A stretch of DNA of 64,000 nt from Paenibacillus sp. SZ31 (lineage in GTDB: Bacteria > Bacillota > Bacilli > Paenibacillales > Paenibacillaceae). The translations under genes were made by a program, and so were the position numbers. Every line of letters begins with the position of its first letter. The first letter of the stretch is position 1. Positions 45,616 through 51,889 of the stretch are shown here, in pieces. The notes under the pieces were generated by a model. The model saw nothing but the letters and a program-made list of their open reading frames with translations, was not told the origin of the DNA and ran no database searches. Where the stretch lies: the NCBI RefSeq assembly GCF_012912005.1, contig NZ_JABBEA010000013.1, positions 124,001 through 188,000 of the forward strand, in the 5' to 3' direction.

Positions 45616-45627
45616 GAGACAACGATC

Positions 45628-46425
45628 ATGGATATCATTACTTATGGTAAAGTGGTCAAGCTTTCAAACGAGATCAAGGAAGCCAGGGAAGATAGCGGGA
45701 CTCTAGATGCTCGATTGGACAAGATTGCATTAGGTACGATTACAACAGTAAATGCAAAAAAAGACCTTCCCCCACAGGGGATACCGGAAGCTATTTATGC
45801 TGTACTTGCGGATGAAAGTAATCAAAGTCTGCCAACATTATATATGTATGGTGAAGAATATACGCGTATTATAGGATCTAATGTTAGCTATAAATCTAAT
45901 GGCATCCTTACAATTAACGGATTGGAAGTCATGGTGTACGAGCATCCTGACACCCACAGTGCCGATATGATCAGTGATGGAGAAACACATGTGAGCATGA
46001 CTTGGGGTGAACGAAAACGCCTGAATGTCATTGATCCGTGGGAATCGATCAGCGACTTGGTGGATTATACAGATGTGGTTACATATTTTGCTTTTGACAT
46101 GCAAGGAAGAGTTATTCGACAAGTGGTTACAGACAACTACACTGAGCAGCTGGTTAGAGAACCTGTACTTACCATGCCGGCTTCTCCAGAAGGTTATGCA
46201 CAGGATGATTCCTTCTTGGTCATTTCGATTGGTGAGATATATCGATATGACGGTCTGGACTTCGTGCAGCTTCCTACTTTGGTTGATGTCATCTATCAGT
46301 ATGATGAAGAGGGAAGATTGGTGGCCAAGTCCATCACCAGGTTGGGAACAACACCTGTTCAAACCAATTTCCAATATATATATGACTCATTCGGTAATCG
46401 CATAGCGGTTAAGAAATATGAATAG
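45628..46425 (+). CDS. Fibre-like protein with YD-like C-terminal repeats
   Basis: A protein of 265 residues. A short coiled coil (LSNEIKEAREDSGTLDARLDKI) is followed by beta modules and a C-terminus with two YD-like repeats (YQYDEEGRLVAKSI and YIYDSFGNRIAVK). It therefore resembles a short version of the 590-residue fibre at 39425. ATG 45628 has TAGGAGAC upstream. It is the last gene before a strong terminator, closing the fibre operon. Confidence 0.62.
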   Translation: MDIITYGKVVKLSNEIKEAREDSGTLDARLDKIALGTITTVNAKKDLPPQGIPEAIYAVLADESNQSLPTLYMYGEEYTRIIGSNVSYKSNGILTINGLEVMVYEHPDTHSADMISDGETHVSMTWGERKRLNVIDPWESISDLVDYTDVVTYFAFDMQGRVIRQVVTDNYTEQLVREPVLTMPASPEGYAQDDSFLVISIGEIYRYDGLDFVQLPTLVDVIYQYDEEGRLVAKSITRLGTTPVQTNFQYIYDSFGNRIAVKKYE

Positions 46426-46429
46426 GAAG

Positions 46430-46473
46430 GGGCTGTTCCATAAGTCATAATGGCTAGGGACAGCCCATTTTTC
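46430..46473 (+). terminator. Terminator closing the fibre operon
   Basis: GGGCTGTTCC pairs with GGGACAGCCC, followed by ATTTTTCTTTT. Confidence 0.85.
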
Positions 46474-46525
46474 TTTTAACAACGAAATAGTTTGTGAATC
46501 GCGTATCTACATATGAAGATTAACA

Positions 46526-46554
46526 TTAACAATTTGATGATCAAAACGTATAGA
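46526..46554 (+). promoter_or_regulatory. Late-type promoter copy
   Basis: TTAAC, 16 nt, CGTATAGA, then GTA 4 nt later, 44 nt before the small gene at 46598 and after a terminator. Confidence 0.8.
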
Positions 46555-46597
46555 GAAAGTAGTATGAGAACGTAATTATTCCGGGAGGTATTAAACG

Positions 46598-46921
46598 ATG
46601 AATATTGAACTTACTGCTCATTTCTATTTCAAGGGAAGTGGGAAGAAGAAAACGGTAAACTGGATGGAAGATAATCCTAGATTGCAACAGAAAGAGAAAG
46701 ATTCGGATAAGGTCGTACGCGAAATCCCATTAACTGCTGATGAGGTTAAGCAAGAATATCGCCGACTTTTCACCAAACACAAGAACGAAGGGAAATCGAT
46801 TACGCTGGAAGATACAGATGATGTGGTTCATATCATTGATCTTACTGATGTGCGAAATATTGAATTGACCTCTAAGGAGGGGAATACAGATGCTGTACAG
46901 GCTGACCTTTGCACTGAATGA
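46598..46921 (+). CDS. Small hypothetical protein
   Basis: A protein of 107 residues starting MNIELTAHFYFKGSGKKKT, with a basic middle and acidic end. ATG 46598 has CGGGAGGT upstream, and a late-type promoter lies 44 nt before it. No family recognised. It overlaps the following gene by 32 nt and both are closed by terminators at 47101 and 47178. Confidence 0.65.
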   Translation: MNIELTAHFYFKGSGKKKTVNWMEDNPRLQQKEKDSDKVVREIPLTADEVKQEYRRLFTKHKNEGKSITLEDTDDVVHIIDLTDVRNIELTSKEGNTDAVQADLCTE

Positions 46922-47087
46922 TGAGGAAATTGTCACTACCGAGATGACCTCGGATAAGGAGGATCTGGTTGGAGCAACGGAAGAAGCGTTCGATTTGATC
47001 GAAAGGGATTACGGTGCCAATGTCGCATTGAACCTGGTTGCATTTAGCCTGCTCAAAATAGAACTTAACAATGAAACGATAAATTAA
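46890..47087 (+). CDS. Small hypothetical protein
   Basis: A protein of 65 residues starting MLYRLTFALNDEEIVTTEM, acidic. CTAAGGAGG stands 8 nt before ATG 46890, which lies inside the end of the upstream gene, so translation is likely coupled. The mix of a strand followed by DLVGATEEAFDLIERDYGA helices resembles small phage accessory proteins, with no identifiable role. Confidence 0.6.
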   Translation: MLYRLTFALNDEEIVTTEMTSDKEDLVGATEEAFDLIERDYGANVALNLVAFSLLKIELNNETIN

Positions 47088-47100
47088 ATAAAGCGTTTAC

Positions 47101-47120
47101 GCTAACTTGTGTTAGCTTTT
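47101..47120 (+). terminator. Terminator
   Basis: GCTAAC-TTGT-GTTAGC followed by TTTT. Confidence 0.65.
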
Positions 47121-47177
47121 CGACACCAAGTGCGAATTTATTTTAATAATTGTAAACTATAGTTAATAAAGTGATAT

Positions 47178-47211
47178 ACCCCAAGCCTAGTTCTGGGGTC
47201 TATTCCTTTTT
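47178..47211 (+). terminator. Second terminator
   Basis: ACCCCA pairs with TGGGGT and is followed by CTATTCCTTTTT. Double terminators separate the small late genes from the next region. Confidence 0.65.
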
Positions 47212-47235
47212 CATGAAAAGATGATAGTGACTTGA

Positions 47236-47253
47236 TTCAATGCATGCATTGAA
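47236..47253. promoter_or_regulatory. Perfect 18-bp palindrome, candidate operator
   Basis: TTCAATGCATGCATTGAA is its own reverse complement, 73 nt before the gene at 47327, next to a TGTATAAG -10-like hexamer. A second inverted repeat, TTGAAT-N6-ATTCAA, lies at 47289-47306. Confidence 0.45.
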
Positions 47254-47326
47254 ACTTGTCTTGTATAAGCAGTTTTGATTAAACTAGGTTGAATTCATAT
47301 ATTCAAGGGCAGTAGAAAGGGTCAGG

Positions 47327-47743
47327 ATGATTGGCAAGGAGGGATGGGACATTGAGATAAAGGACTTGGAAAGAGAGCTCGCAAAGCTGGCATCCAGAAT
47401 AAGAAAAGATTTTACTGAACGCGGGCCAGTAGATACCAGAGTCTCCATCATGAATCATTTTATCATCTTAAAATTTACAGCAAAATTTACGAAGCCTGAA
47501 GCATTCATGCTGGAACATATGCAATCACACTCAAGTCAAATTTTCGCCGAATACAAGTTGAAGCTTGCACTTATGATGAGAGAAGATTTCAATCCCGTTT
47601 TCTCCTATATCAACATGGGTCTGAAGATTGAAGACATCGAAACAACGTTTTTCGGCCATGATTTTGCGGAACAGATTACAGTCTTCAAGATGAACAAGGA
47701 TGTTGAAGTGCTGCTGAAAAATGATGAGATAAACATGCCTTAA
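47327..47743 (+). CDS. DUF2294/MpsC-like protein
   Basis: A protein of 138 residues. LERELAKLASRIRKDFTERG followed by GPVDTRVSIMNHFIILKFTA and TKPEAFMLEHM fits the DUF2294 family (MpsC domain, RIRKDFTGKGPESVRV-type start). Members are described as parts of a sodium-dependent membrane-potential system, but in sporulating bacilli their role is unclear. ATG 47327 has AGAAAGG 6 nt upstream. It may not belong functionally to the tail genes; the palindromes before it suggest separate control. Confidence 0.6.
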   Translation: MIGKEGWDIEIKDLERELAKLASRIRKDFTERGPVDTRVSIMNHFIILKFTAKFTKPEAFMLEHMQSHSSQIFAEYKLKLALMMREDFNPVFSYINMGLKIEDIETTFFGHDFAEQITVFKMNKDVEVLLKNDEINMP

Positions 47744-47798
47744 GACCTATGAAATAACGTTTGAATACTGGACAGGTTCTTAGGAACTAATTTTGTTG

Positions 47799-47828
47799 TT
47801 GACAATATCCTACATATTTCCTTATACT
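47799..47828 (+). promoter_or_regulatory. Sigma-A-type promoter
   Basis: TTGACA, 18 nt, TATACT. It would start transcription near 47835 into a short non-coding segment. Confidence 0.7.
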
Positions 47829-47834
47829 ACCCTT

Positions 47835-47997
47835 ATGGCGATTGAATAGATTAATAATCTTGACGAAGCCTATAACTTATTAAAGAACTTGAAGGCCATA
47901 TCTTCGGTAATTGGGACGAAATAGATGTCAGACCAAGACCGACACATTCCACCATTTTGGTATTTTCCAGTGGTGTGCTCTGTGTTGGTCTTTTTGT
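47835..47997 (+). ncRNA. Candidate small RNA or attenuated leader
   Basis: Between a sigma-A-type promoter and a strong terminator: AAGACCGACACA (47935) pairs over 12 bp with TGTGTTGGTCTT (47981), with an inner CCAC/GTGG stem, then TTTTTG. No ORF with a ribosome site lies in the roughly 160 nt. It matches no riboswitch I recognise. It could be a free small RNA or a terminated leader of the sigma gene at 48339. Confidence 0.55.
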
Positions 47998-48013
47998 TTG
48001 TAAAAAATGCTTC

Positions 48014-48042
48014 TTTACCTTTCACCGTATACTTCGTATATA
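48014..48042 (+). promoter_or_regulatory. Variant late-type promoter upstream of the sigma gene
   Basis: TTTAC, 16 nt, CGTATATA, then GTCAGTA. It lies just after the small-RNA terminator and about 300 nt before the ECF-like sigma gene, so it might give positive autoregulation. Confidence 0.5.
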
Positions 48043-48084
48043 GTCAGTAAAAGGCATATAAGCGAACAAAATAAATAAATGTTG

Positions 48085-48098
48085 CGAACATTAGTTCT
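48085..48098. promoter_or_regulatory. LexA/DinR-type SOS box
   Basis: CGAACATTAGTTCT matches the Bacillus consensus CGAAC-N4-GTTCG except for the last base. A TGTAAT -10-like hexamer follows 16 nt downstream (48115), so LexA bound here would cover the -35 region of a promoter driving the sigma gene. Confidence 0.65.
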
Positions 48099-48338
48099 CA
48101 TTTGTTATTCTGAATGTAATAGGATGGGAATGAGGAGGCGGATCAAAGGCGAGGTTTCCTGATCGGTTGTATCTAAAAGGCTTATTTAGCTTCAATTCTG
48201 TGTGACAAGACTACATATGGAATATGAGATTTGTGAGCAATAGCGAGAATGTAGAGTAAGATCATGCTGGATAGCTACTAGATTGTGAAGAAAGTATACG
48301 AACTACTGATATTAAATCGTTAATGGGGGAAATGTATA

Positions 48339-48905
48339 ATGTCTGCTACAACTGCTATGGGTTTTGATGATTTATTTGAGATTGGGGATATAGACATGTT
48401 CCTGAATAAAGCTCAGGAGAAGTGTCGTTACAAGCTTAGGGGTAAAACGTTTGCCGGGATGGAAAAAGAAGATGTGACCCAGGAGATTATGATCAAATTG
48501 GTTAACTCTCTGGACAAGTATGATGCAGAAAAAGCGAAAATGTCGACGTTTGTTGATCATCTTATCGAAAATAAAATCAAGGATATGTACCGCAAGTGCA
48601 TGTCTGAGAAAAATCTCAGTGTGGTTAACGCTGTACAGATCATGTGCACGGATCAGGGAGGCGGCGATGAATCGGAAGGCTCAGATATCGCATTAGCGCT
48701 TGGTCATGCTGGGTTTGCGTATGAGAATTTTGAGTTTGTAACAGATATTATGGAGAATATGAAGTTGAATGAACGAGAGAAGCAAATCTTTAAACTTCGA
48801 ACTTCGGGGTATGAGTTTGTAGAGATTGCAGGAATGTTAGGTGTATCCAAGGCACGTATATCCCAGTTATGGAAAGCGATTCGTGAGAAATACGAAGCAT
48901 TGTAG
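48339..48905 (+). CDS. ECF-like sigma-70 family factor
   Basis: A protein of 188 residues with only the two core sigma regions. Region 2 spans about residues 25-90 (EDVTQEIMIKLVNSLDKYD, then VDHLIENKIKDMYRKCM). Region 4 lies at about 140-186, with helix-turn-helix EFVEIAGMLGVSKARISQLW. That size and absence of region 3 place it near ECF factors and phage late sigma factors such as Xpf of PBSX. The eight promoter copies in the block have the AAC/CGT pattern used by ECF factors, so this is the best candidate for their reader (inference). An SOS box and a variant promoter lie upstream in a long 5' region. ATG 48339 has GGGGGAAA upstream. Confidence 0.85.
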   Translation: MSATTAMGFDDLFEIGDIDMFLNKAQEKCRYKLRGKTFAGMEKEDVTQEIMIKLVNSLDKYDAEKAKMSTFVDHLIENKIKDMYRKCMSEKNLSVVNAVQIMCTDQGGGDESEGSDIALALGHAGFAYENFEFVTDIMENMKLNEREKQIFKLRTSGYEFVEIAGMLGVSKARISQLWKAIREKYEAL

Positions 48906-48973
48906 TCATAAATGGCAATTAATAGCCTAAGTTTGATGAAGATAGATTCAGTAACCTACATAGAACAGAGAGC

Positions 48974-48997
48974 GCACCCTTAACTGGGTGCTTTTTT
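48974..48997 (+). terminator. Terminator after the sigma gene, with a -35 in its loop
   Basis: GCACCC pairs perfectly with GGGTGC across TTAACT, followed by six T residues. The loop is the -35 of the next promoter. Confidence 0.88.
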
Positions 48998-49009
48998 ATG
49001 TCGTATAGA
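48980..49009 (+). promoter_or_regulatory. Late-type promoter copy nested in terminator
   Basis: TTAAC, 17 nt, CGTATAGA, 32 nt before the gene at 49041. Confidence 0.8.
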
Positions 49010-49040
49010 GAGATTAGTACAGGAAGAAAGGTGGAACAAG

Positions 49041-49427
49041 ATGCTTAGTGTGGTGGTTTTAGGATTTGCGATGGAACGTCTGGAGGGATTTTCGGATATC
49101 GCTTGGGCTAGTCATGATGCTTCGACAGCTTCTGATTTAAGCAACAGGGAGTATACCTTGATCATTGAGAAAGTAGTTCTACAAGCCGATGCAGTCTTGG
49201 TTAATCTGGATATGAATCATTTGACTTCTACTGATATTGTGATCATGCATCGTGCCTATATTCATAAGAAACCGATCTTGGGCGTAGGCTTCACCCAGTT
49301 GGAGCCTGTGATTGAAGAATTTGTTTCCAAACGAGTGGCTGATCTGGACATGGCTGTACTCCATATGCGTACGAACTATATGGTCCTAAGCAGCGGAACA
49401 AGTACTTCATCTGAACCTCCAATTTAA
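49041..49427 (+). CDS. Hypothetical protein, weak nucleoside 2-deoxyribosyltransferase-like pattern
   Basis: A protein of 128 residues. ADAVLVNLDMNHLTSTDIVIM and HRAYIHKKPILGVG give the order of strand, loop and helix seen in nucleoside 2-deoxyribosyltransferase-like domains of phages, but the catalytic residues cannot be confirmed. ATG 49041 has GAAAGGTGG upstream, and a late-type promoter lies 32 nt before it. Alternatively it is simply a small unknown protein. Confidence 0.5.
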   Translation: MLSVVVLGFAMERLEGFSDIAWASHDASTASDLSNREYTLIIEKVVLQADAVLVNLDMNHLTSTDIVIMHRAYIHKKPILGVGFTQLEPVIEEFVSKRVADLDMAVLHMRTNYMVLSSGTSTSSEPPI

Positions 49428-49452
49428 CTGCCGATCGGATAACACGTATAGA
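49424..49452 (+). promoter_or_regulatory. Late-type promoter copy
   Basis: TTAAC, 16 nt, CGTATAGA, then GTA 4 nt later. The -35 overlaps the stop codon of the upstream gene, and the next gene starts 55 nt downstream. Confidence 0.8.
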
Positions 49453-49506
49453 GAATGTAAGGGCATGAATGTTCGCCAGACTTTAATTCAATGGAGGAAT
49501 AATTCG

Positions 49507-49881
49507 ATGACACATATGATCAAAGCAAAAGAAGATAAATTAACGGAAGAAATCGTAGCCAGTATGATTGGAAAGTATATCCACGCACCGACCAATATGC
49601 ATGAGGTACAGACGCCAACTGGTGCAACAACTCAGGCGAACGTATGGTTTGCTGGTAGTGTAGCTGGTTACGAAAAAGCCGTTATTGGATTCAACTACGA
49701 AGAGGGTACCTTTCATGAAGAACCACAAACATTTTATAACGTTCATTTAACGGATGGTATGGGGTACATTCTGACAAGTGCTTTCGAATTGGAGATTCAT
49801 GAACTGACCGAAGAGGAGTTTAATCAACTCATTGAAGAGAACAAGGAAGAGGAACAAGACTCTTCTGGTAAAGAGAAATGA
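49507..49881 (+). CDS. Hypothetical protein
   Basis: A protein of 124 residues with an acidic C-terminal tail (EENKEEEQDSSGKEK). ATG 49507 follows GGAGGAAT by 7 nt; the ORF extends upstream to 49465 but lacks a ribosome site there. The core is beta-rich (ANVWFAGSVAGYEKAVIGFN, FYNVHLTDGMGYILTSAFEL). No family recognised. It overlaps the next gene by 4 nt. Confidence 0.6.
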   Translation: MTHMIKAKEDKLTEEIVASMIGKYIHAPTNMHEVQTPTGATTQANVWFAGSVAGYEKAVIGFNYEEGTFHEEPQTFYNVHLTDGMGYILTSAFELEIHELTEEEFNQLIEENKEEEQDSSGKEK

Positions 49882-50093
49882 AGGTGTTGAACTATGCTTC
49901 AGATCTAGCTGTAAAAACGTTTGTATCCGCTAGCGCCCCAGGTGTGGAAGAATTGATCAATTCCTGGATGTTAACCAAACCGCATACATTCGTTACCGGA
50001 CTGGAGTTCACCTCCACCGTTGATCCAATCAGCAGTTCGTTGGAATATGCTGCAATCATCGTATATCAGCCAAGTGAACAAGACCAATCCTGA
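49878..50093 (+). CDS. Small hypothetical protein
   Basis: A protein of 71 residues, MKVLNYASDLAVKTFVSASA at the start, overlapping the upstream gene by 4 nt (ATGA), so translationally coupled. The sequence is mixed helix and strand; no family recognised. The 63-nt gap before the transglycosylase gene shows a TATAATATAG-like stretch that might be a sigma-A -10. Confidence 0.55.
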   Translation: MKVLNYASDLAVKTFVSASAPGVEELINSWMLTKPHTFVTGLEFTSTVDPISSSLEYAAIIVYQPSEQDQS

Positions 50094-50156
50094 CTTAGAT
50101 ATGAGATTATTCCTTCTATAATATAGAGGTTTTCATTAAGGAGGTGGGCGAATCTG

Positions 50157-50855
50157 TTGCTCACTTTAGAAAAAGCAATAGGTATGGTTATTGCTGTTGT
50201 GGTATTAGTGTCGCAATACGGCAGTCTATCGGCATTAGGAAATTACAAATTGATCGACGAAGAAGCACTCGACTCCAACAAATTAAAGCAAGCAACGGAA
50301 GTAGAGCAGGTTAAGCAGATAAAGCAAGTAAAGCCAATGAAACAAGAGAAGCAAGAGAAGCAAGTTAAAGTTAAATCGGTTGCTCCTGCGCACATACAAA
50401 TGACGGATATGCTTGAGCAGTATATAGAACTCCACCATGAGAAAACAGTGAGCCGGGCAAAGATACTGAAGTATGTGAAGTGGGTGGCTCAATACACGAA
50501 GGATACGGATATCGATTCCGTATGGATTCTGGCTATGATGTGGCAGGAGAGCCGAATGTTAGAGGATAGTGTATCATCTCATGGAGCGATTGGGTTGCTT
50601 CAGATTCTTCCAAGTACAGCCAAAGCGTTCGGTGTGAGCAAAATTGATTTATATCAGCCTGAAACGAATATCAGAACAAGCATTACGTACATGGAGTATC
50701 TTATAGATAAATACGATGGAAATCTTCGTACCGCAACCATTGCTTATAATCAGGGGGAGGGCAATGTAGATAAGGGAAAGGCTCGCCCCTGGTACTACAA
50801 TCAAGTGAAGGAACATCATAACAAGATGCTTGAAATAATCAAAAAAGGTCAATAA
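50157..50855 (+). CDS. Membrane-anchored lytic transglycosylase
   Basis: A protein of 232 residues starting at TTG 50157 (AAGGAGGTGG upstream). An N-terminal hydrophobic segment (AIGMVIAVVVLVSQYG) acts as anchor or signal. A Lys/Gln/Val linker of degenerate KQxKQ repeats spans about 40-80. The SLT domain covers about 110-230: WILAMMWQESRMLEDSVSSHGAIGLLQI carries the catalytic Glu and the ES...GLMQI-type signature, with AYNQGEGNV near the end. It cuts glycan strands. It may help release or wall passage of particles, or be a resident autolysin. Confidence 0.82.
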   Translation: MLTLEKAIGMVIAVVVLVSQYGSLSALGNYKLIDEEALDSNKLKQATEVEQVKQIKQVKPMKQEKQEKQVKVKSVAPAHIQMTDMLEQYIELHHEKTVSRAKILKYVKWVAQYTKDTDIDSVWILAMMWQESRMLEDSVSSHGAIGLLQILPSTAKAFGVSKIDLYQPETNIRTSITYMEYLIDKYDGNLRTATIAYNQGEGNVDKGKARPWYYNQVKEHHNKMLEIIKKGQ

Positions 50856-50921
50856 ACATCATTTAACAATAGAATTTGAATACTATAAGATCGTTTATCA
50901 ATTTTACATAGGGAGATCCAA

Positions 50922-51725
50922 ATGGGAAAATTTCCAGAACATATAAGTACGAATTTGCAGGCAGATAAAAAGTATTACACAATGGATGACGTAGAAAATA
51001 TTGAACGTTGTAAGCTCGATGAGTTTTTCCTTGGGGACTGTATTCTGGTCAATGAGAACCTGATTTGGCATTCCGTTCATAAGTATATTGGAAAACCCGA
51101 AATGATTATTAAGAATCATTGTGTGGAGAAGGATGATATTCTTCAACTGGGTCGTCTGGGATTCATCAAAGCGGTTAAAGCATTTGATACGGGGCGTGGC
51201 GTAAAATTCAGTTCGTTTGCTGTTACTGCCATTGTCAGAGAAATCAGATGTTTTCTGAGAGATAGTGCAAGCATTATTCGTCCAACTCGCACAGCAACGG
51301 AATTAATCAACCGAATCAATCGACTTGAGCACGATATGGGCTGCCTGCCACCAGCACATGAAATCGCATTGCTGCTTGATGAGGAAGAAGAGAAGATCAA
51401 TAAAGCACTTCAAGTGGGTAAAGGTGTGAAATACCTGGATGAGCCTGTAGGTGCTGATGATCAACAAACCCAGTCCGTGACGTTGCTGGATACCATCTAT
51501 AGTGGGGAGAACATTGAAGAAGGTGTTCTGGACAAGTTATACGTTGATGCGGTTATTGATTCGGTCAAGCGCAAACTTAGTGAGAAAGAAGTAACTGTTT
51601 TGAAGCATCGTGTAGACGGATTTAACCAAACCCAGACCGCAGATATGGAAGACATCAGCCAGATGAGAGTCTCCAGAATTATGAGAAAAGTGGCTAAAAT
51701 GCTGGATAAACCGGATCAGGCGTAA
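50922..51725 (+). CDS. Group 3-type sigma-70 family factor
   Basis: A protein of 267 residues. Region 2 is seen as DILQLGRLGFIKAVKAFDTG and KFSSFAVTAIVREIRCFLRD. Region 3 starts at TATELINRINRLEHDMGCLP, and region 4 at LSEKEVTVLKHRVDGFNQTQ with a helix-turn-helix around DISQMRVSRIMRKV. The layout fits sporulation/stress sigma factors (SigF/SigB/SigG size). The GG/CG-type promoter it would read is not identified here. ATG 50922 has AGGGAGA upstream. It is the last gene of the block before the terminator that mirrors the left boundary. Confidence 0.85.
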   Translation: MGKFPEHISTNLQADKKYYTMDDVENIERCKLDEFFLGDCILVNENLIWHSVHKYIGKPEMIIKNHCVEKDDILQLGRLGFIKAVKAFDTGRGVKFSSFAVTAIVREIRCFLRDSASIIRPTRTATELINRINRLEHDMGCLPPAHEIALLLDEEEEKINKALQVGKGVKYLDEPVGADDQQTQSVTLLDTIYSGENIEEGVLDKLYVDAVIDSVKRKLSEKEVTVLKHRVDGFNQTQTADMEDISQMRVSRIMRKVAKMLDKPDQA

Positions 51726-51772
51726 TCGTTAACCTAGCTCTTCATCACTTACATAGCGTCTCATACATAACG

Positions 51773-51805
51773 TCCCTTCCGCAACCCAGCGAGAGGGATT
51801 TTTTT
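51773..51805 (+). terminator. Terminator at the right boundary of the block
   Basis: TCCCT pairs with AGGGA, with an inner CGC/GCG, followed by T residues. It resembles the left boundary terminator at 6847-6879. Confidence 0.8.
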
Positions 51806-51826
51806 GATGTTTTTGCCCTATGGGAC

Positions 51827-51853
51827 ATACTCCAAGTTGTCCGAACATAAGAT
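51827..51853 (+). promoter_or_regulatory. Sigma-E-like promoter of dacB
   Basis: ATA, 16 nt, CATAAGAT, 36 nt before the dacB start. It fits the sigma E pattern ATA-N16-CATACAAT at six of eight -10 positions. Bacillus dacB is controlled by sigma E (established). Confidence 0.55.
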
Positions 51854-51889
51854 AGTACAAGATTCCAAGTGACCCGGAGGAATGAATTG

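Larger units (their letters stand above)
6880..51772 (+). mobile_element. Tail-only phage-derived island, F-type tailocin-like
   Basis: The block interrupts the conserved ytfJ...dacB neighbourhood. It holds holin, amidase, major tail protein, frameshifted tail chaperones, tape measure, tail-tip proteins, a hub with lytic domains, fibres, a transglycosylase and two sigma factors. No terminase, portal, protease, capsid, sheath, integrase, repressor or replication gene is visible, and no sheath means the tail is non-contractile. Family knowledge: Listeria monocins and other F-type tailocins have this layout. The limits given are between the two flanking terminators and are inferred; no recombinase supports exact att sites. 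Confidence 0.75.

Noticed and set aside
48941..48953. GATAGATTCAGTA downstream of the sigma gene
   Set aside because: Resembles the downstream half of two late promoters, but has no convincing -35; possibly a decayed copy.
50863..50891. TTAAC-N16-TATAAGAT before the second sigma gene
   Set aside because: The spacing fits but the -10 lacks CGTATAGA; left as at best a different promoter.
6880..51772. Complete inducible prophage
   Set aside because: No integrase, terminase, portal, capsid, repressor or replication gene could be found in the block.
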